64,000 nt of DNA from Siphonodentalium dalli (taxonomy: Eukaryota > Mollusca > Scaphopoda > Gadilida > Siphonodentaliidae): the NCBI GenBank assembly GCA_032622095.1, contig CP136066.1, positions 195,104,816 through 195,168,815 on the forward strand, written 5' to 3'. Position 1 is the first letter of the stretch. The number at the start of each line of letters is the position of its first letter. The notes below the pieces were generated by a model that worked only from the letters and a program-made list of their open reading frames with translations, made no database searches and was not told the DNA's origin. This document shows, piece after piece, positions 48,718 to 61,110 of the stretch. The position numbers were made by a program, and so were the translations under genes.

Positions 48718-49625
48718 CAGGAAGACAGTCTAGCCAGATTATGCCACCCCCCACAATTTACGACAGAATTATCCATAATTGTCATCATTATTATGTAATA
48801 TGTATGTGCAAGGACGTGGCTAGAGGGTTTCCGTTGGGGGTGTGCACACGACTACGGGAAATAAACCAGGTCCCACCGGGCCGACCATGGTTGTTCGGCC
48901 CGGTGTGAGAAAATTCAAAATTGTGAAATCTAAACAAGAAAATCGCAAAATCCTAGCATCTAGACTGACCTCAAGCTTTCCTAGTGTTGGAAATTTCAAA
49001 CCTCATACTCTCCCTTAGTTTGGAAATTTTCAGTCAACGATTTTAACCAAATGTAGTAAAACATTGTTTTCTTAAACTCATTAGCAGTTTTTTATTGGCC
49101 ACGGGGAGGGACCAGGACACACCGGGCGAAAGTTTTTTTTAAACGTGAACAAGAAAATCGCAAAATCCTGGCATTTAGACTAGCCTCAAGCATTCATAGA
49201 GTTGGAAATTTCCAACTGATGACAATTGCAGTGTCAATTTTGACCAAATGTAGGACAATATTATTTTCTTAAATTAACTAGAAGTTTTTGACTGGACACG
49301 GGGGGGGGGGGGGACCAGGACACAAGCTTTCCAAGTGTTGGAAATTTCCAACCTGACACCCCTAAGGTTGAAAATTTCTAACTGATGGCCATTTAAGTCC
49401 AAAATTTTTATCAAAAGAAGGAAAATATGCAAATATTGGTCCAAAAACAATAAATTCCTCACAATAAGTTGTTTGAAAATCAACTAATGTTGTGTCAGGT
49501 ATGAAATTTCCAACTGTTGAAAATTTTGACAAAAGTTGGAGGGTGAGACACCCCCAACCCCCAACCCCTGTCGCCACGTCTCTGTGTATGTGTATTGGAA
49601 ATCAAATATCCTATCCTATCCAGGC
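48718..49625. mobile_element. retroelement-like insertion carrying a nested repeat
   Basis: Absent from X copy 2, where the sequence runs straight from GCGATTTCGGC to TTCACCTCTTTGGG. The ends (AGGAAGACAGTCTAG and TATTGGAAATCAAATATCCT) match the repeat at about 18010-18160. Inside, GACGTGGCTAGAGG (about 48833) and TGTCGCCACGTCTC (about 49568) may bound a second insertion with G-rich sequence, including a 16-G run near 49300. No coding region. Confidence 0.55.
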
Positions 49626-50193
49626 ATATCACCTCTTTGGGTTTAGGAAATCAGACATAAGGTTGCTGTGCTCGCTGAGGTGCATCACTTCTGATTTGGT
49701 CCTATCAAATCGAAACGAAGTCGACACGGTGATGTCGGTGGTTGTGCCAAATATTCTTTTAGTACCACCAAATCCATGCCAGTCGTGTATTTTTGGCGAC
49801 TGGTTTCATAGTGCACTTCTATATATTACTGCAAAGTGTTGTGTCGCAGCCAGCGATTACTATCCGTTGTGAATAGCGATCTTATTTCGCGGGAAGCTCG
49901 AGATTCACGACGACGAGTACAGTGATTGCCAATCTAAAATGCACACCGAGGTCGTAGCTCAATACAACTGGATGGTTTACATGATATACATATACAGTCT
50001 CGAACGGAGTAAAGTGATATATTGCAGAAAATAAATTTCAGGTGTTATTTGAGCTTATTAGAAACCATGAAATCGTAACCGTTATTGCGGATAGTAAAAT
50101 ACGACAACGATTAGAAAGTACACAAATGTTGGTGACGTAGTACCCTATCCGTATCCGTAATCGTAAACGTGAGTTTTGCGAAAGGTCTCTAAT

Positions 50194-51688
50194 AGAGACC
50201 TTTCGCAAAACTCACGTTTACGATTACGAATACAGATAGGGTACTACGTCACCAACCTTTGTGTACTTTCTAATCGTTCTCGTATTTTACTATGCGTAAT
50301 AACGTTTACGATTTCATGGTTTCTAATAAGCTCAAATAACACCTGAAATTTATTTTCTGCAATATATCACTTTGCTCCGTTCGAGACTGTATATGTATAT
50401 CATGTAAACCATACAGCTGTATTGAGCTACGACCTCAATATGATGTTTAGATTGTCAATCACTGTACTCGTCGTCGTCAATCACGAGGTTCCCGCGAAAT
50501 AAGATCGCTATTCACAACGGATAGCCATCGCTGGCTGCGACACAAAACTTTACAGTAAGAGGAGTGCACCATGAAACCAGTCGCCAAAAATACAGTATAT
50601 AGTGCGCGATGCATGAGGAGTTTTTGAGTGATTATTATGGGCAAGATAGTACACAATATATAGTTAAATTTAACAATTATTTAATTCAACAACCCATGGT
50701 GGTGTCCTAACGCGTGCAGTTATATACAGGATAGCCTAAAGAATGGCATGACACTATTAATGAATAGTGAAAGATTTTGTGTTCTCTTCCCCTTTCCCGA
50801 ATTGAATAGTTCATTCAATTTAATAATATTCGGTTTTCGGTAGAAGTTGGGTTTTATATATCTATCTCGTAGAGTCTGTAATGCAGGGCATTTTAACATT
50901 ACATGGAATTCATAACCGAGTACTAAGTTACATAAAGTACTCTTTCTATCTAAGTAATCTGAACCAATACCCTAGATCCCGATTCAACTGGTAAGTAGTG
51001 ATTTCTGTTCCTGAACAGTAACTAAAAGAATATTTGGGTTCAACGAAATTTTGCCGGTTTGTCAAATATCTGAAAAAAAGCAACTTGATGCCCATCGCTT
51101 CTACCGTGTCGACTTTGTTTCGAATTGGTAGTAACAAATCAGAAGTGATGCACATCAGCGAGCTCACCAACCTTATGTCGGATTTCCTAAACCCAAAGAG
51201 GTGAAGCCGAAATCGCTTTGAAATCAAATCGCGGACTTGAAGGGCCTTGAACGATGGCGTCGTGGTTGATGTGAGGTCCACATTCAGGAACCCCTCTTCC
51301 CCATCAGCATAACGTCTATCTGGTCATCCATGCTAACAACGAACTGAATTTCCACCATATATGACTTGGCATTTATACCTGTATTGCCACAATATATCAC
51401 GAGAAAATCCCGGGTCGTACGTTGTGACTGGTCGAATTATTGACAAAATTAACATGTCATGATTATCGCATTGTTGCATATGAGACGATAAGTGAAGTAT
51501 TAAAGGACTGTATACCAAACACTCGCTTAGGGTTGTAAAGGTGGTACGAAATAATGATCGTACGTGTTCGTCAAAACTCCTACGCGTAATCGTTTTGCGA
51601 AAGGACTTTTTGGCCATACGGATAGACTTACGACTACGAATAGCTATCCGTATTCGTAATCGTAAACGCGAGGATGCGAAAGGTCTCT
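50194..51688. mobile_element. element X, copy 2 (uninterrupted, inverted to copy 1)
   Basis: Begins AGAGACCTTTCGCAAAACTC and ends GATGCGAAAGGTCTCT, 1,495 bp, with AAT on both sides (50191-50193 and 51689-51691). It lies head-to-head with copy 1, so the junction near 50192 is the centre of a palindrome whose arms reach about 48340 and 51590. No long open frame is convincing, so it is probably non-autonomous. Confidence 0.8.
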
Positions 51689-51864
51689 AATCTTGACAAA
51701 CGCAAAGCGAAAGGCTAAATGAACTGATAGCAACATAATTACTGAAAGTGGCAAGCACGATTGTCTCACAAACGTCAAGTCTGCAAAAATGTTTTGGACC
51801 TTCGGAAAATTCACGACAACAATTAGCTATTCGTAATTGTTAGCTGTCGTTGTTCATTATGCGA

Positions 51865-53100
51865 ATTGTATCGAATAACATTATTTTACGCCCCCATCTA
51901 GTTGTGGGAGGTTACCTTAGTTATACTGTACATTCACGTCACAACTAAGATGTTCATGATAACTGATACTAAAGTGAATGGTAACTCCATATGATATTAA
52001 TACAATCTTACAAAATTATGTTACCCACTTATTGACCTATAGCTCACGAATCGTAAGCTAGGCAAAATGTCAATCCTATAAACAACATTGATATCAGTAT
52101 AAAAACGATTGATGGAGATATAGACAATATCATTCAGCAGAGAAACTGCCATGGCCATATTTGGAGGCAACGTCCCCTAATTATGTTGAACGGTTACTGA
52201 GTATGTTATTGGAACAATCCTATACCTACTACTCGTGCAGTTGTTCTATAGTATGTCATATAGTGTTTTTGGTAGACCGCTCTCTCAATTTGGTTTCATT
52301 TGTGTCCAATCACCAATTATACCGGATGCATGCAATCGCGGGAATCTGATATCCGAACATGACCTGCATGCACACAGAACACTTTCTAGATATACCTCGC
52401 AAGTGAACATAACATAATTGAAAATACGATATAATTATGTAGAACATACATACCGGAGATTATGTTCCCAAAGTTTCACCACGTTCTGGCTACCGCGTCT
52501 CAAAGATTATGCTCCTTATATATGCTATTGTAATTCAATTGAGTATTTGTCACTAAAAACAAGCATTCTGATTGGTCGAGAGCGGCTAACTTTCGTTTTC
52601 GATTCATCGACATCGGCCGCTTCAGCGTGCATCAAATCTGAATGTAGCACGGTCAAATTTCATCGGCGCAGAACGAGTAGCGAAACGAGCACACCCGCGC
52701 GTTGTTGTCTATAGATACCGTTCATCGGCCGCTTCAGCGTGCATCAAATCTGAATGTGACACGGTAAAATTTCATCGGCGCAGAACGGAGTAGCGAAATG
52801 AACCAACCAGCCCCACAGGAAATGGTTACGGAGCAGTGTTCCGAGTAACGCAATGAACAAACCCAATGATTTGTGCACGGTGACAACGGCGAAATGAAAG
52901 TCTCGATTCGTGTCATGAAAATGACTAAATGATACTTTTTATACAGTTTTTTTTGCAAATTCCTTGCTAGATTGAATTACAATGGATATAAACGTACCCT
53001 GTTTCGTTGTACAGGGATTCGAGCATGAAAACAGTTTGTGAACTGTTTTCATGCTCGAATCCCAGAATGTACAACTCAACAGGGTATGTTTATCTCCTAA
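51865..53100. other. intergenic with a local duplication and hairpin
   Basis: A direct repeat (CATCGGCCGCTTCAGCGTGC to CAGAACG.AGTAGCGAAA) occurs at about 52609-52688 and 52724-52800. A hairpin at about 53012-53066 pairs GGGATTCGAGCATGAAAACA with its inverse. No gene is supported. Confidence 0.5.
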
Positions 53101-53103
53101 TTC

Positions 53104-53216
53104 TCCCATAGGGAGCCTCGCATATATAAGAGCATGCACTAGCTTACAAGGTCAAGGAAAATAGTGTAAGGCCGATGCATTCTCTTATAGATGCGAGGCT
53201 CCCTATGTATTGGCAC
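53104..53216. repeat. diverged CCAATGCATTCTC hairpin pair
   Basis: GGGAGCCTCGCATATATAAG and its inverse (GATGCATTCTCTTATAGATG, then CGAGGCTCCC) flank a short A-rich centre. The downstream CTCCAGCCATGGAAGGG matches the flank of the copy at 3343-3495. Confidence 0.65.
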
Positions 53217-53648
53217 AGGGTTTTCACAATGTTTGACGAAGCTCCAGCCATGGAAGGGTTCAATGCTCATAACACATTTTTTTTCTCGTTCTATTATGTA
53301 ACATGGTATTATACTGTTAAGTTAATGCTGATTATCATAAAGCGTTATTATTTTGTACATTTATATTTTGTGTGATGCAGGAAAATAACCATGTGATACA
53401 TACATACCAACCGATGCCACCGGAAATGAAAGTGGAAGGAAATTTTATTTGTAAACATTAATCCCTCTAGGGGATTGGCCGTTAAAACATTGCGGCTTTA
53501 TATACTCTCTTTGCTACTTTCTGATGTAAGCTGGCATGAATCACCTATCTTAAACTGCAATCGACTTAAAATGGAATTGAAACGTATGCCGGGTACCCTT
53601 GTGTTGACATATGTTCGCTCGTCGCCGAGCCTCTTTATAACAGACACA

Positions 53649-54154
53649 TTTCACATAAACTACTACTACTGATAAGAGTGAAGAAAAGGTTCTACGTCAC
53701 TAAAACGTGTGTTCTTGCTACCAGTTGTCGTTTAGTCATATCCGTAGTTACGATTACGGTTTCGGGGTTTCATAAAAACTCACAGTTGATTCTGAGATTG
53801 TGTCCTTAAATTGTAATTGTCATGTAGCCTTTTTTTGGTCTCTTATTGGGAATCAAATCACTTATCGCCGTGAAACACGACAATCGTGCGAAACACAAAG
53901 CGATAAGGACATTTTTATCTTCTTCTTTGTTTTCACCCAAACGAGCTTTGGGTGAAGTTATCGAGCCGGCTACCGGCTATGACCAGATAACAACATAATA
54001 ACATAATTACGGCAAATAGAACCATATCACCTTACTGCGATTGGCAAGAGTTTGAAGGCAAGTTTTTAATGCAAACGGTTTTTGGATCGTCCGAAAAAAA
54101 GATACTACTATTAGCTATTCGCAATTCTTATCAGTGGTAACTCATTATGCGAAA
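53649..54154. mobile_element. element Y, second copy, lacking the nested insertions
   Basis: Aligns in order with the two outer pieces of the 44.7-51.9 kb nest and ends in CATTATGCGAAAG. The left terminus is diverged (TTTCACATAAAC). It provides the 'empty site' comparison for element X. Confidence 0.7.
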
Positions 54155-55242
54155 GATGTATATCGCTGATATTAGAAGGTCCTGTTGTATAACTTGAACT
54201 GGATTGAATTCGAGTCATGGGAAAATTCGTTATATTCGCTTTGTGGTGGGAAATTGGCAATGACATTTTAATCATCTGTTTATAAGATGTCAAATCTTTG
54301 ACTAACATGTGTACATGTATATCACCATAAGTGGGGCGAAATACATTGTCACAGAAGATGCCTGAGTTATGTCTGGCTTGTTCGAACCTGATTTGTCTAT
54401 ATAGAGTATCTATAACAAGTCCCAAGTTTATAGCAGAGTTTACAACACGAGTCCAGTAAATTGGGTCTGGACCGAGACTTTGGCGAGGTCCAGACCTAAT
54501 TTACTGGACGAGTTTTGTAAATTCAGCTATACACTGGGGACGAGTTGTTGATTATATTTATAACATGATCCAAAACCAAGACAAAACATGCTTGAATCAA
54601 CAAATAGGACGTGCAACTATAACATTGGCTTCTATACGGCCTGCGATGACGTTTCATGTAACTATGTGTTGTTTGCCACCGTAAAGAAATAGTCCCAGAT
54701 TCATAAAGACTCTTTGGTGTATTTAATGGCGCATATTTAATTACATACTTTTCAAACTCTTCATTCATTGGAGTTTGTTGGAAAATATTGGAAACCATAG
54801 TATTTTGAGACGTAGCGGACGGATTGTAAACAGACGACAAACCGGAAGGAAAACGTTACCTGGCACTATTTCCTGTCATGCAACGAACTTTGCATATCAC
54901 ACTTTATAGAATGGGGTTTTTGAATGGAATACGGATAGGATCATGTAATAGAACGTATTTCAACTCCCCACATAAAAGGGTTAACAAAAATCATAGCTCA
55001 ATAAGATGTATTCACTGAACTAGTAAGAATTATCCGAGGTAGGTGAACCTGTGTCATTAACAATAACAACATCAAGCTCATCTCACAGTATAGTTAGTTT
55101 TTAGAAAAGAGATTTCGGCAATAAATAGTTAATAAATTAAATAAATTATATAAACAGTCAACATTAATGTATTGCCATAAACAACTTAGGGTGTGTGTCA
55201 CAGACAAAGAGTACAGACATTCATACGTAGCATAGTCCGGGT
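54155..55242. other. intergenic; two unrecognised protein-like minus-strand frames
   Basis: Two minus-strand frames, 54523-54840 (starting MSSVYNPSATSQNTMVSNIF) and 54111-54425 (FEQARHNSGIFCDNVFRPTY within), have composition like real protein. They are separated by a hairpin at about 54435-54513 (GTCCAGTAAATT.GGTCTGGAC and inverse). The second frame runs into the end of element Y. They could be exons or remnants of one broken gene; no family is recognised and no splice sites are convincing. Confidence 0.35.
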
Positions 55243-55813
55243 CTATACTTCCAAAGCATCCTTAGAAAGGTCACCGACTGACTGCGCTGCTTGCATGTGT
55301 TCGTATGCATTAACATCTCCCTCTACATCCGGCAAAGCTATACACTCCAAGCTTTGCCATTCGAGTGATTTGCGCCTCCACAAATGAGGTCTCGGAATAG
55401 TCCACATCTCCAGACTTGAGTCATCAACAGTACTCAGATGTGTGTATGAATTAGAATTCACTATAGTTCCGACACCGGAGTCAATCGTAGTGCTGTGACT
55501 CCCAATCGAGTCGTGTATAGTCTCCATTAGAATTTCGGGTCCTGTTCCGGTATTTATAGGTCGCTTCAATTCGACCGGTAATGAATTCCAGAAATATGGT
55601 CGCGGAATGCAGATGTATTCGTCCGCACGATTTACTTCTGTGGCGCCCGTTTGCTGTGTTTGTGATATTTCTTCGTCGGGGATGGCGACAGCACACGACG
55701 ACTGCCATTCAATGGTTGGCTGCTTCTGAACGCAGGGTCTTGGTATTCTCCATATTTCGTAGAGTGTATCTATCCCAACCACTACGATGTTTGGCATTTG
55801 TTTCTCCTTCCGC
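55243..55813 (-). CDS. gene B, last exon: cytoplasmic tail with three IPRP motifs
   Basis: Begins after the acceptor TTCTTCAACCAG at 55813 (phase 2) and ends at TAG at 55243. It reads RKEKQ, then 184 residues from MPNI. It carries the same three motifs as gene A: WRIPRPCV...TIEWQSSCAVAIP, ICIPRPYFW..PVELKR (Trp replaced by Leu) and WTIPRPHLW..SLEWQSLECIALP. The DSG motif is DSGVGT here. Conserved blocks between the motifs include VNSNSYTH and STVDDS. It is collinear with the gene A tail over its whole length. The frame extends upstream through the acceptor to a hydrophobic-looking MQPFPYSIMLLF, which I treat as intron read-through. Confidence 0.85.
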
Positions 55814-56779
55814 CTGGTTGAAGAAGAAAACAACAGCATTATCGAATAAGGAAATGGTTGCAATGTATATCACGCGATTTGGTTACATAATATAGTTCTA
55901 TTATCTGATATGTATGGACCGTGATTCGAAGCACCTTTTTAAAAATATAATGACAAATTATGTTGTCAGGGCTGTTAAGAAAATCCAGGATATTGCGACT
56001 ATGATTAAGACTGGTGGACATTAAGGTGAACCATATGAAAATGTCCGATATAGTTACTGCAGTGCATTTTAGAACAAATTGCACATTGGATAATTTATAT
56101 TTCTGCTGTGTCTACTATTTTTCTCAAACGAAGCGAAAGTAATCAGACGATCTGAGTGCATTGACATACGAGATTGCGCCAGATCCCTTAAATTAGCTTA
56201 TTAAATCAAAGCAAAATTTGATATGTGTTTGGAGGTCTAATAGCACTAACAGCATCTAGAATGTTATATATTGTGAATGTGACTGGATTTCGAAACCATT
56301 TTAAGTAGTATTAGACTGTATACAATCAAAATCTATAAAAAAAATTATCAGTGGCAACAAATGCCGTTTAACACGAATTAACTGATCACGAACACATCAT
56401 TAACACTCCATCTATTCAGACACAAGTTTGGTATATGGACAAAACATGTGATAGATATTGTTATATTTTAATATATTCAGTAGAGTTGAATTGCCCAACT
56501 GCTGTAAATCAGTTTGAAATTATATTTCAAGATGAAGGTGGGCGTAGCTATATACTGGGAGATACATGCGTTTGATATATGTATATACACTATAATCTTC
56601 ATAGCTTTTCTCCCTATCTAGCTGGGTGTACCTTTATAATTACTTCCTGTATTTCTGGGCTTGTAAATTCAACGGTAAGCCCTCAAAGTTCAATTTGTTA
56701 AAATGTATGTCGCCGTTGGAGTGGAACCCACACACGCCTGTCACTAAGTCCTTGTTATGAATTTACCCGATCTACGTAC
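55814..56779 (-). other. gene B intron (tail/TM)
   Basis: 966 bp, donor GTACGT, acceptor CAACCAG, phase 2, like the matching intron in gene A but twice as long. AT-rich; nothing else is recognised. Confidence 0.7.
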
Positions 56780-56873
56780 CTCCGTCGGCAAACGATGAAC
56801 ATACACAGACAGCTCATCACGACCAGGCCTATCAGAATAGCAGCAATTATGATGACTGGTATCAAAGGGGTAC
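56780..56873 (-). CDS. gene B, transmembrane exon
   Basis: A 94-bp exon between acceptor ATTTGTAG and donor GTACGT. Joined to the preceding phase-1 codon it reads GTPLIPVIIIAAILIGLV, then VMSCLCMFIVCRRR. The PLIPVIIIAA start, the C-x-C pair and the C-R-x-R stop-transfer end are shared with the gene A exon, as are length and phases. It predicts a single-span type I membrane anchor. Confidence 0.85.
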
Positions 56874-58152
56874 CTACAAATGTACAACGGAAGATGGAAA
56901 GTTGCGATTTCAGTTTTGAAACAAACGTGTAATCATTTGCGATGTTCAAATTGGAGAATTTCGCATATCAACATAACAAAACAATTTATATATGTATGTA
57001 TGTATCGCGCAAATACATCACTCATGGATGATGGGTTAATACTCTGCTTATAACACCATGTTCTTGCATCCGGTTTCCTATAAAGGAGAGCCAATTACGA
57101 TATATACTGCCTTATACATTTTGCGACCATTATGCGAGTTCTGAACAATTGAAACTAATTTATAGACATCGTCCGCCATGCAGTCATTCAATAAACTATA
57201 TTAAATCCACTTGGTGGTTTGCGCTCCAAAATACACCTAATAATATTCGCTGTTGAATTTTTCAAGTATCGAAATAGGTCGATAAATACTTGAACAACCT
57301 TTCTACGATCATTATATGTCCCAGAAAAACGCATTGACGTTATCAAAAATACAACTTTGAACACGTACGATGTTTGAGTCCCAAATAACAAAAAAATGCC
57401 ATTTGCACGACATGGACAGAAAAGAGCGTTCCGTGTTAGTCTATATATCCATGATATTGTAGAAATAAAGAGAGTTTCTTTTACTTCTTTCTTTCAGAGC
57501 ATATAAAACCGATATGTCAATATTTCGTGCATTCGTCAACATATCTTATACATCCTTCCAAATTACGTAGACAACATTTGGAAGCTCGAATAAGCCACGT
57601 TCGTTTTAGTAAGAAGAACCGAAATTATGTTACTCGAGCTCGCTCGCATGATATACTATATGAATTTTACAACATAATAACAGATATGTTGAATTAAAGG
57701 CGCCGTACCGAAATAAATCTCATAGTATATTATGAATATAAACAAGTTTTTTGTTATATTGTTTCAATGTTGCACTGACATCGTGTTTTATAATAATACC
57801 AGATACAAAATAATTCAAACTCGGCCGTGTGGGGAGCATAAGAACATATTGTATTTCAGTTATAATGTACCATAGATATATTGTTTTTTCTGGCGCGCAT
57901 AATTATGGAATTATTACTGATCCGGTATGATTGTATTAACCGTGACAGTGTGGTCGGATTGGCCAAATTTGTCGTTGATCGCGGTACTCATCATTTCGAA
58001 TATTGATCTTGATAGCATAAAATAAAATGAATTGTGATAATACCGTCCGCCTAAATGAAAACTGATTAGCTTCTTAATGAACAAACACTGATTAGCTTAT
58101 TACTATACGTCTTACTAGTTGCCATGTTAAACGACAAAGCAATAAGTAACTA

Positions 58153-58584
58153 TAAGGGTACGTTAATATATACGCTGGCAAGTCTGCACGGTATATATGC
58201 TACGGCTATTTCGTCATAGAAAACCAAAATATGAACAGAAAAGTGCATATAACATGTATCTTTACCAAAGCGAACGACATGAGAAGTAATATTTCTGTAG
58301 TTCCACCTGTAACGGTGCTACTGGCATTTGCCTTGTATAATTGATTCTTGTGAGATAATTGCACGCTATTTACATGCAAAATTTCGGTAGCATCGCTATA
58401 CAGGTGGAACTACAGAAACGTTTACTTCGCACGTAGTTAGCTGTGGTACAGGTGGTACAGGTGGTACAGGTGCATTTTATATGTTTGTGTCCGTTCATAT
58501 TGTGATACCATAACGTTTTCTATGACGAAATGCCTGCAATCCACACCGTGCAAACTTACCAGTGTATATATGAACGCACCCTTA
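58153..58584. mobile_element. TA-flanked foldback MITE, ~430 bp
   Basis: The ends TAAGGGTACGTTAATATATAC and GTATATATGAACGCACCCTTA are inverse of each other. Inner arms (TTTCTGTAGTTCCACCTGTA near 58292 against TACAGGTGGAACTACAGAAA near 58401; CGTCATAGAAAAC against its inverse) continue the fold. A short GGTACAGGT triplication lies at about 58443-58470. A TA target fits Tc1/mariner-type MITEs (inference). Confidence 0.75.
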
Positions 58585-59692
58585 ATTAATTACGAATGGA
58601 AGGCGTGCTAATCAGCATTTGTTTGAATAAATACGCAACCGCATTCTACACATACTAACCTGGCGCGACTTCGGTGCCGGTGTGTGGTTTCTTGGCTAAT
58701 CTGAGCGTTATTTCACCACGTATTTAAAATTTGTTTGTCAGAGTGCACTTTAATTGTTACTCGTTTGTCGGTTCATTCCACATTTTTCGACTGATCATAT
58801 ACATGGTAGGGGAATGTGCAATATACATGTATATACACTAAATGATTCTGTTCTGAATGTGCATCGGCACAAGTTATCCGCCATCGACCAGGTTTGTGGG
58901 TTGGATGGTCATCAACATCGTGGTGCTGTGGTGGCTGGTTGTTAAAGTTGTTATTCTTATATGCATATATATCTATAATTATGCATTTATATACATGGGT
59001 AGGCATATCAGTTGTGTGATGTGATGTCACTGTATACGCCATTGATTGTGGTGAATTTATTAAATAAATAAAAATAATAAATACTTAATTATGCTAAATT
59101 GTTGTCAAAACAAATTGCTTATTAGTGTCAGAATTTGCAACAATTAATTATACAATCGGATAGGCGATTGCTGACTCTAGGCTCGAAACATTTTGACAAA
59201 TTATTTAAAAGGTCATAAACTTTACGTTGATGTATCGCGCTTGTTACAAGTATGCCGTTTGAAATATCAATGCTAAGATAACAATATGACTACCGATAGA
59301 GTGGCGACTACTCAGGCGATCAATTGAATGTGCTTATAAATAGTGACAGAGATGTGCAGTGTGAAGTTGTCTGATAGGAATATACACATCGGACCGATGT
59401 TACAGCTTGATATGAGACGAGAGACATCTCAATGAGCCATTCCGATCAACACATGAGTGTGTGTGGCAAGCATAGCGAAGCAATGGATACTCATTGCTTC
59501 ACCCGTGCATCTATAACTATACTATATTATGAACAAGGATGCTCGTGTTTCTATAGCAGAGGGATGTAAATAAACAAGTATTTCAAATTTCGCTGCATTG
59601 CTTTGGTTAGTAATGGCGTGTAGGTGTAAATATTTGTTTATAGAACCACCACCTCAGAAGCCGTGACGTTATTCAGGGATATTAGCATACAA

Positions 59693-60195
59693 GCAGGGGG
59701 TGTCGGAACAAAATTTCAGACACGTATGATACTTTTTTTTTTACCTTTGGCCATTTTTGTGACCCAGCCACCCCTCGACCCAATTATGTTCTCCATTTTA
59801 CCAATTTTTTTCCAACCATTTTTCTACACTTACCCCTAAGAAACACAAATCAAATTTTTTCGGAAGAATTATTATAATTTTCACCACTTACTGTCTGTTT
59901 CATATACACTACTTGTTAGAGGTTGGTGTGTGTGATTACCTCAGTTAAACATGGCAGTGACATAACTAGACTGACATATACCGGATACTTAGTAACTTTA
60001 CAACAAGAACAATCTATACTGACTGTCTATAATGCAGTTTTGATGTTAAAAGTACATTACTTCTTAGTTTTAAGGACAAAAATATTTCAAAAACATGGAA
60101 GAGTTTGTGTCATGAACTGTGGAAAAATAATTTTGGATCCTCTTAATCACCCACCTCTCATACGTGCTCGGAAACAAATGTTTGACACCCGCCTG
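59693..60195. mobile_element. foldback element, relative of the 44.0-kb MITE
   Basis: The left end GCAGGGGGTGTCGGAACAAA with GACACGTATGA is inverted at the right end (TCATACGTGCTCGGAAACAA, then TTTGACACCCGCC). A 98-codon plus-strand frame inside (59923-60219) overlaps the right end and is not recognised. Confidence 0.6.
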
Positions 60196-60416
60196 ACTAT
60201 ATCGGGAATTAATATATAGTTACCCTTCTAAGATTCTCTGATGTAGAAGTAAAAGTTATAAATATTCGTCATCGTTGCAACTGTTTCTCTTCATCTCCAA
60301 ATACCGTTGCGGCGCGCCAAAAGTAAACAGGTTATAATGTTCTATTCTTCATTGTTCTAGGATGTTCAGATGGTATGAGCAAACAGAATACAGAAACACC
60401 ATACGTAATCCTAATT

Positions 60417-61110
60417 TAAACACCTAAAAAAAAGTCCCCCTAATATATTCGGTAATATGTTGTGAGATATTGGATGGATTTTGACGAAACTGTACGCAAA
60501 TGTTTAATGGTATCTGATACACAACCTGGGTGAGGCATCGTCCTGTGAGTTATGTTATGGCCGGCTGAGCATGGATTGAATGGAATGGGGGTGCTTTTTA
60601 AAAGTAGCAAGTGGACAGTCACTCCATTGTTCCATTGCTCACACAAGTTGTTCCTGGCTGTAAATGTGACACACTGTGACACACTGTGAGTCCACGATAA
60701 CATGTGTGTCATCATCAAGACACAATGTTTCTGCTGCATGCCCAGGCCATTCAGTCTAACCACATTCCTTTTGGAATGACACCCTGAACTTTCAGTCTCT
60801 TTGAAGACATGTTCAGTAAACCATGTTCCCACCTTGTAGGCCATTGAGGTACAAACAGATAAGGATGATCAAGGCACAGCTGAATGGCTGTGATCACTCT
60901 ACCTGTGTTTTTGCAACTTTTGAACAGTGCCCCTCTTCCATCCAATTCGTGCTCACTCAGCCATATCTTACCTCACAACACAGTAATTAGCACAATTGAT
61001 GTCTTCGGTACCACAAATAATTTGTGGAAAGTTTCATAAAAATCCATCCAACATCTCATAAAATATTACCGAATACGTTAGGAGGATTTCTTTTGTTTTG
61101 AGGTGTTTAT
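60417..61110. mobile_element. foldback element, ~690 bp with ~100-bp inverted ends
   Basis: TAAACACCT at the left and AGGTGTTTA at the right begin inverted ends. They share TATTCGGTAATAT, GAGAT.TTGGATGGATTTT and GAAACT...CAAAT. Unrecognised minus-strand frames (60440-60844 and 60751-60945) overlap the ends and probably do not encode a functional protein. Confidence 0.75.

Larger units (their letters stand above)
45041..50190. mobile_element. element X, copy 1, interrupted by two insertions
   Basis: The ends are AGAGACCTTTCGCATCC and TTTTGCGAAAGGTCTCT. Flanking AAT occurs at 45038-45040 and 50191-50193. The sequence is interrupted by a palindromic element (45149-48330) and by a retroelement-like insertion (about 48718-49625). 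The remainder matches X copy 2 (50194-51688) in inverse orientation throughout, including TATTGTGGCAATACAGGTAT and TTTGGGTTTAGGAAATC. Confidence 0.8.
44739..51864. mobile_element. element Y: outer shell of a nested transposon block
   Basis: TTCGCATAATGAACGACAAC at about 44738-44757 is inverted near 51844-51863. The shell (44739-45040 plus 51689-51864) aligns in order with a second, unfilled copy at about 53649-54154: ACGTCACTA, TATCCGT.GTTACGATTA, GATTCTGA.ATT, CGTCGTGAAAC.CGA, CAAAGCGA, TAACATAATTAC. That copy shows the site before element X inserted. No transposase is seen. Confidence 0.75.

Noticed and set aside
55037-55081. Minus-strand MSLMLLLLMTQ as a possible signal peptide for gene A
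   Set aside because: It is too short for a typical signal peptide. The only GT after it (ACACAG|GTTCAC) would be phase 0, but the giant exon needs phase 1.
55798-55863. MQPFPYSIMLLF N-terminal extension of the gene B tail exon as a start
   Set aside because: It reads through the splice acceptor CAACCAG. The paralogous gene A exon begins at the corresponding acceptor and shares no sequence upstream of it.
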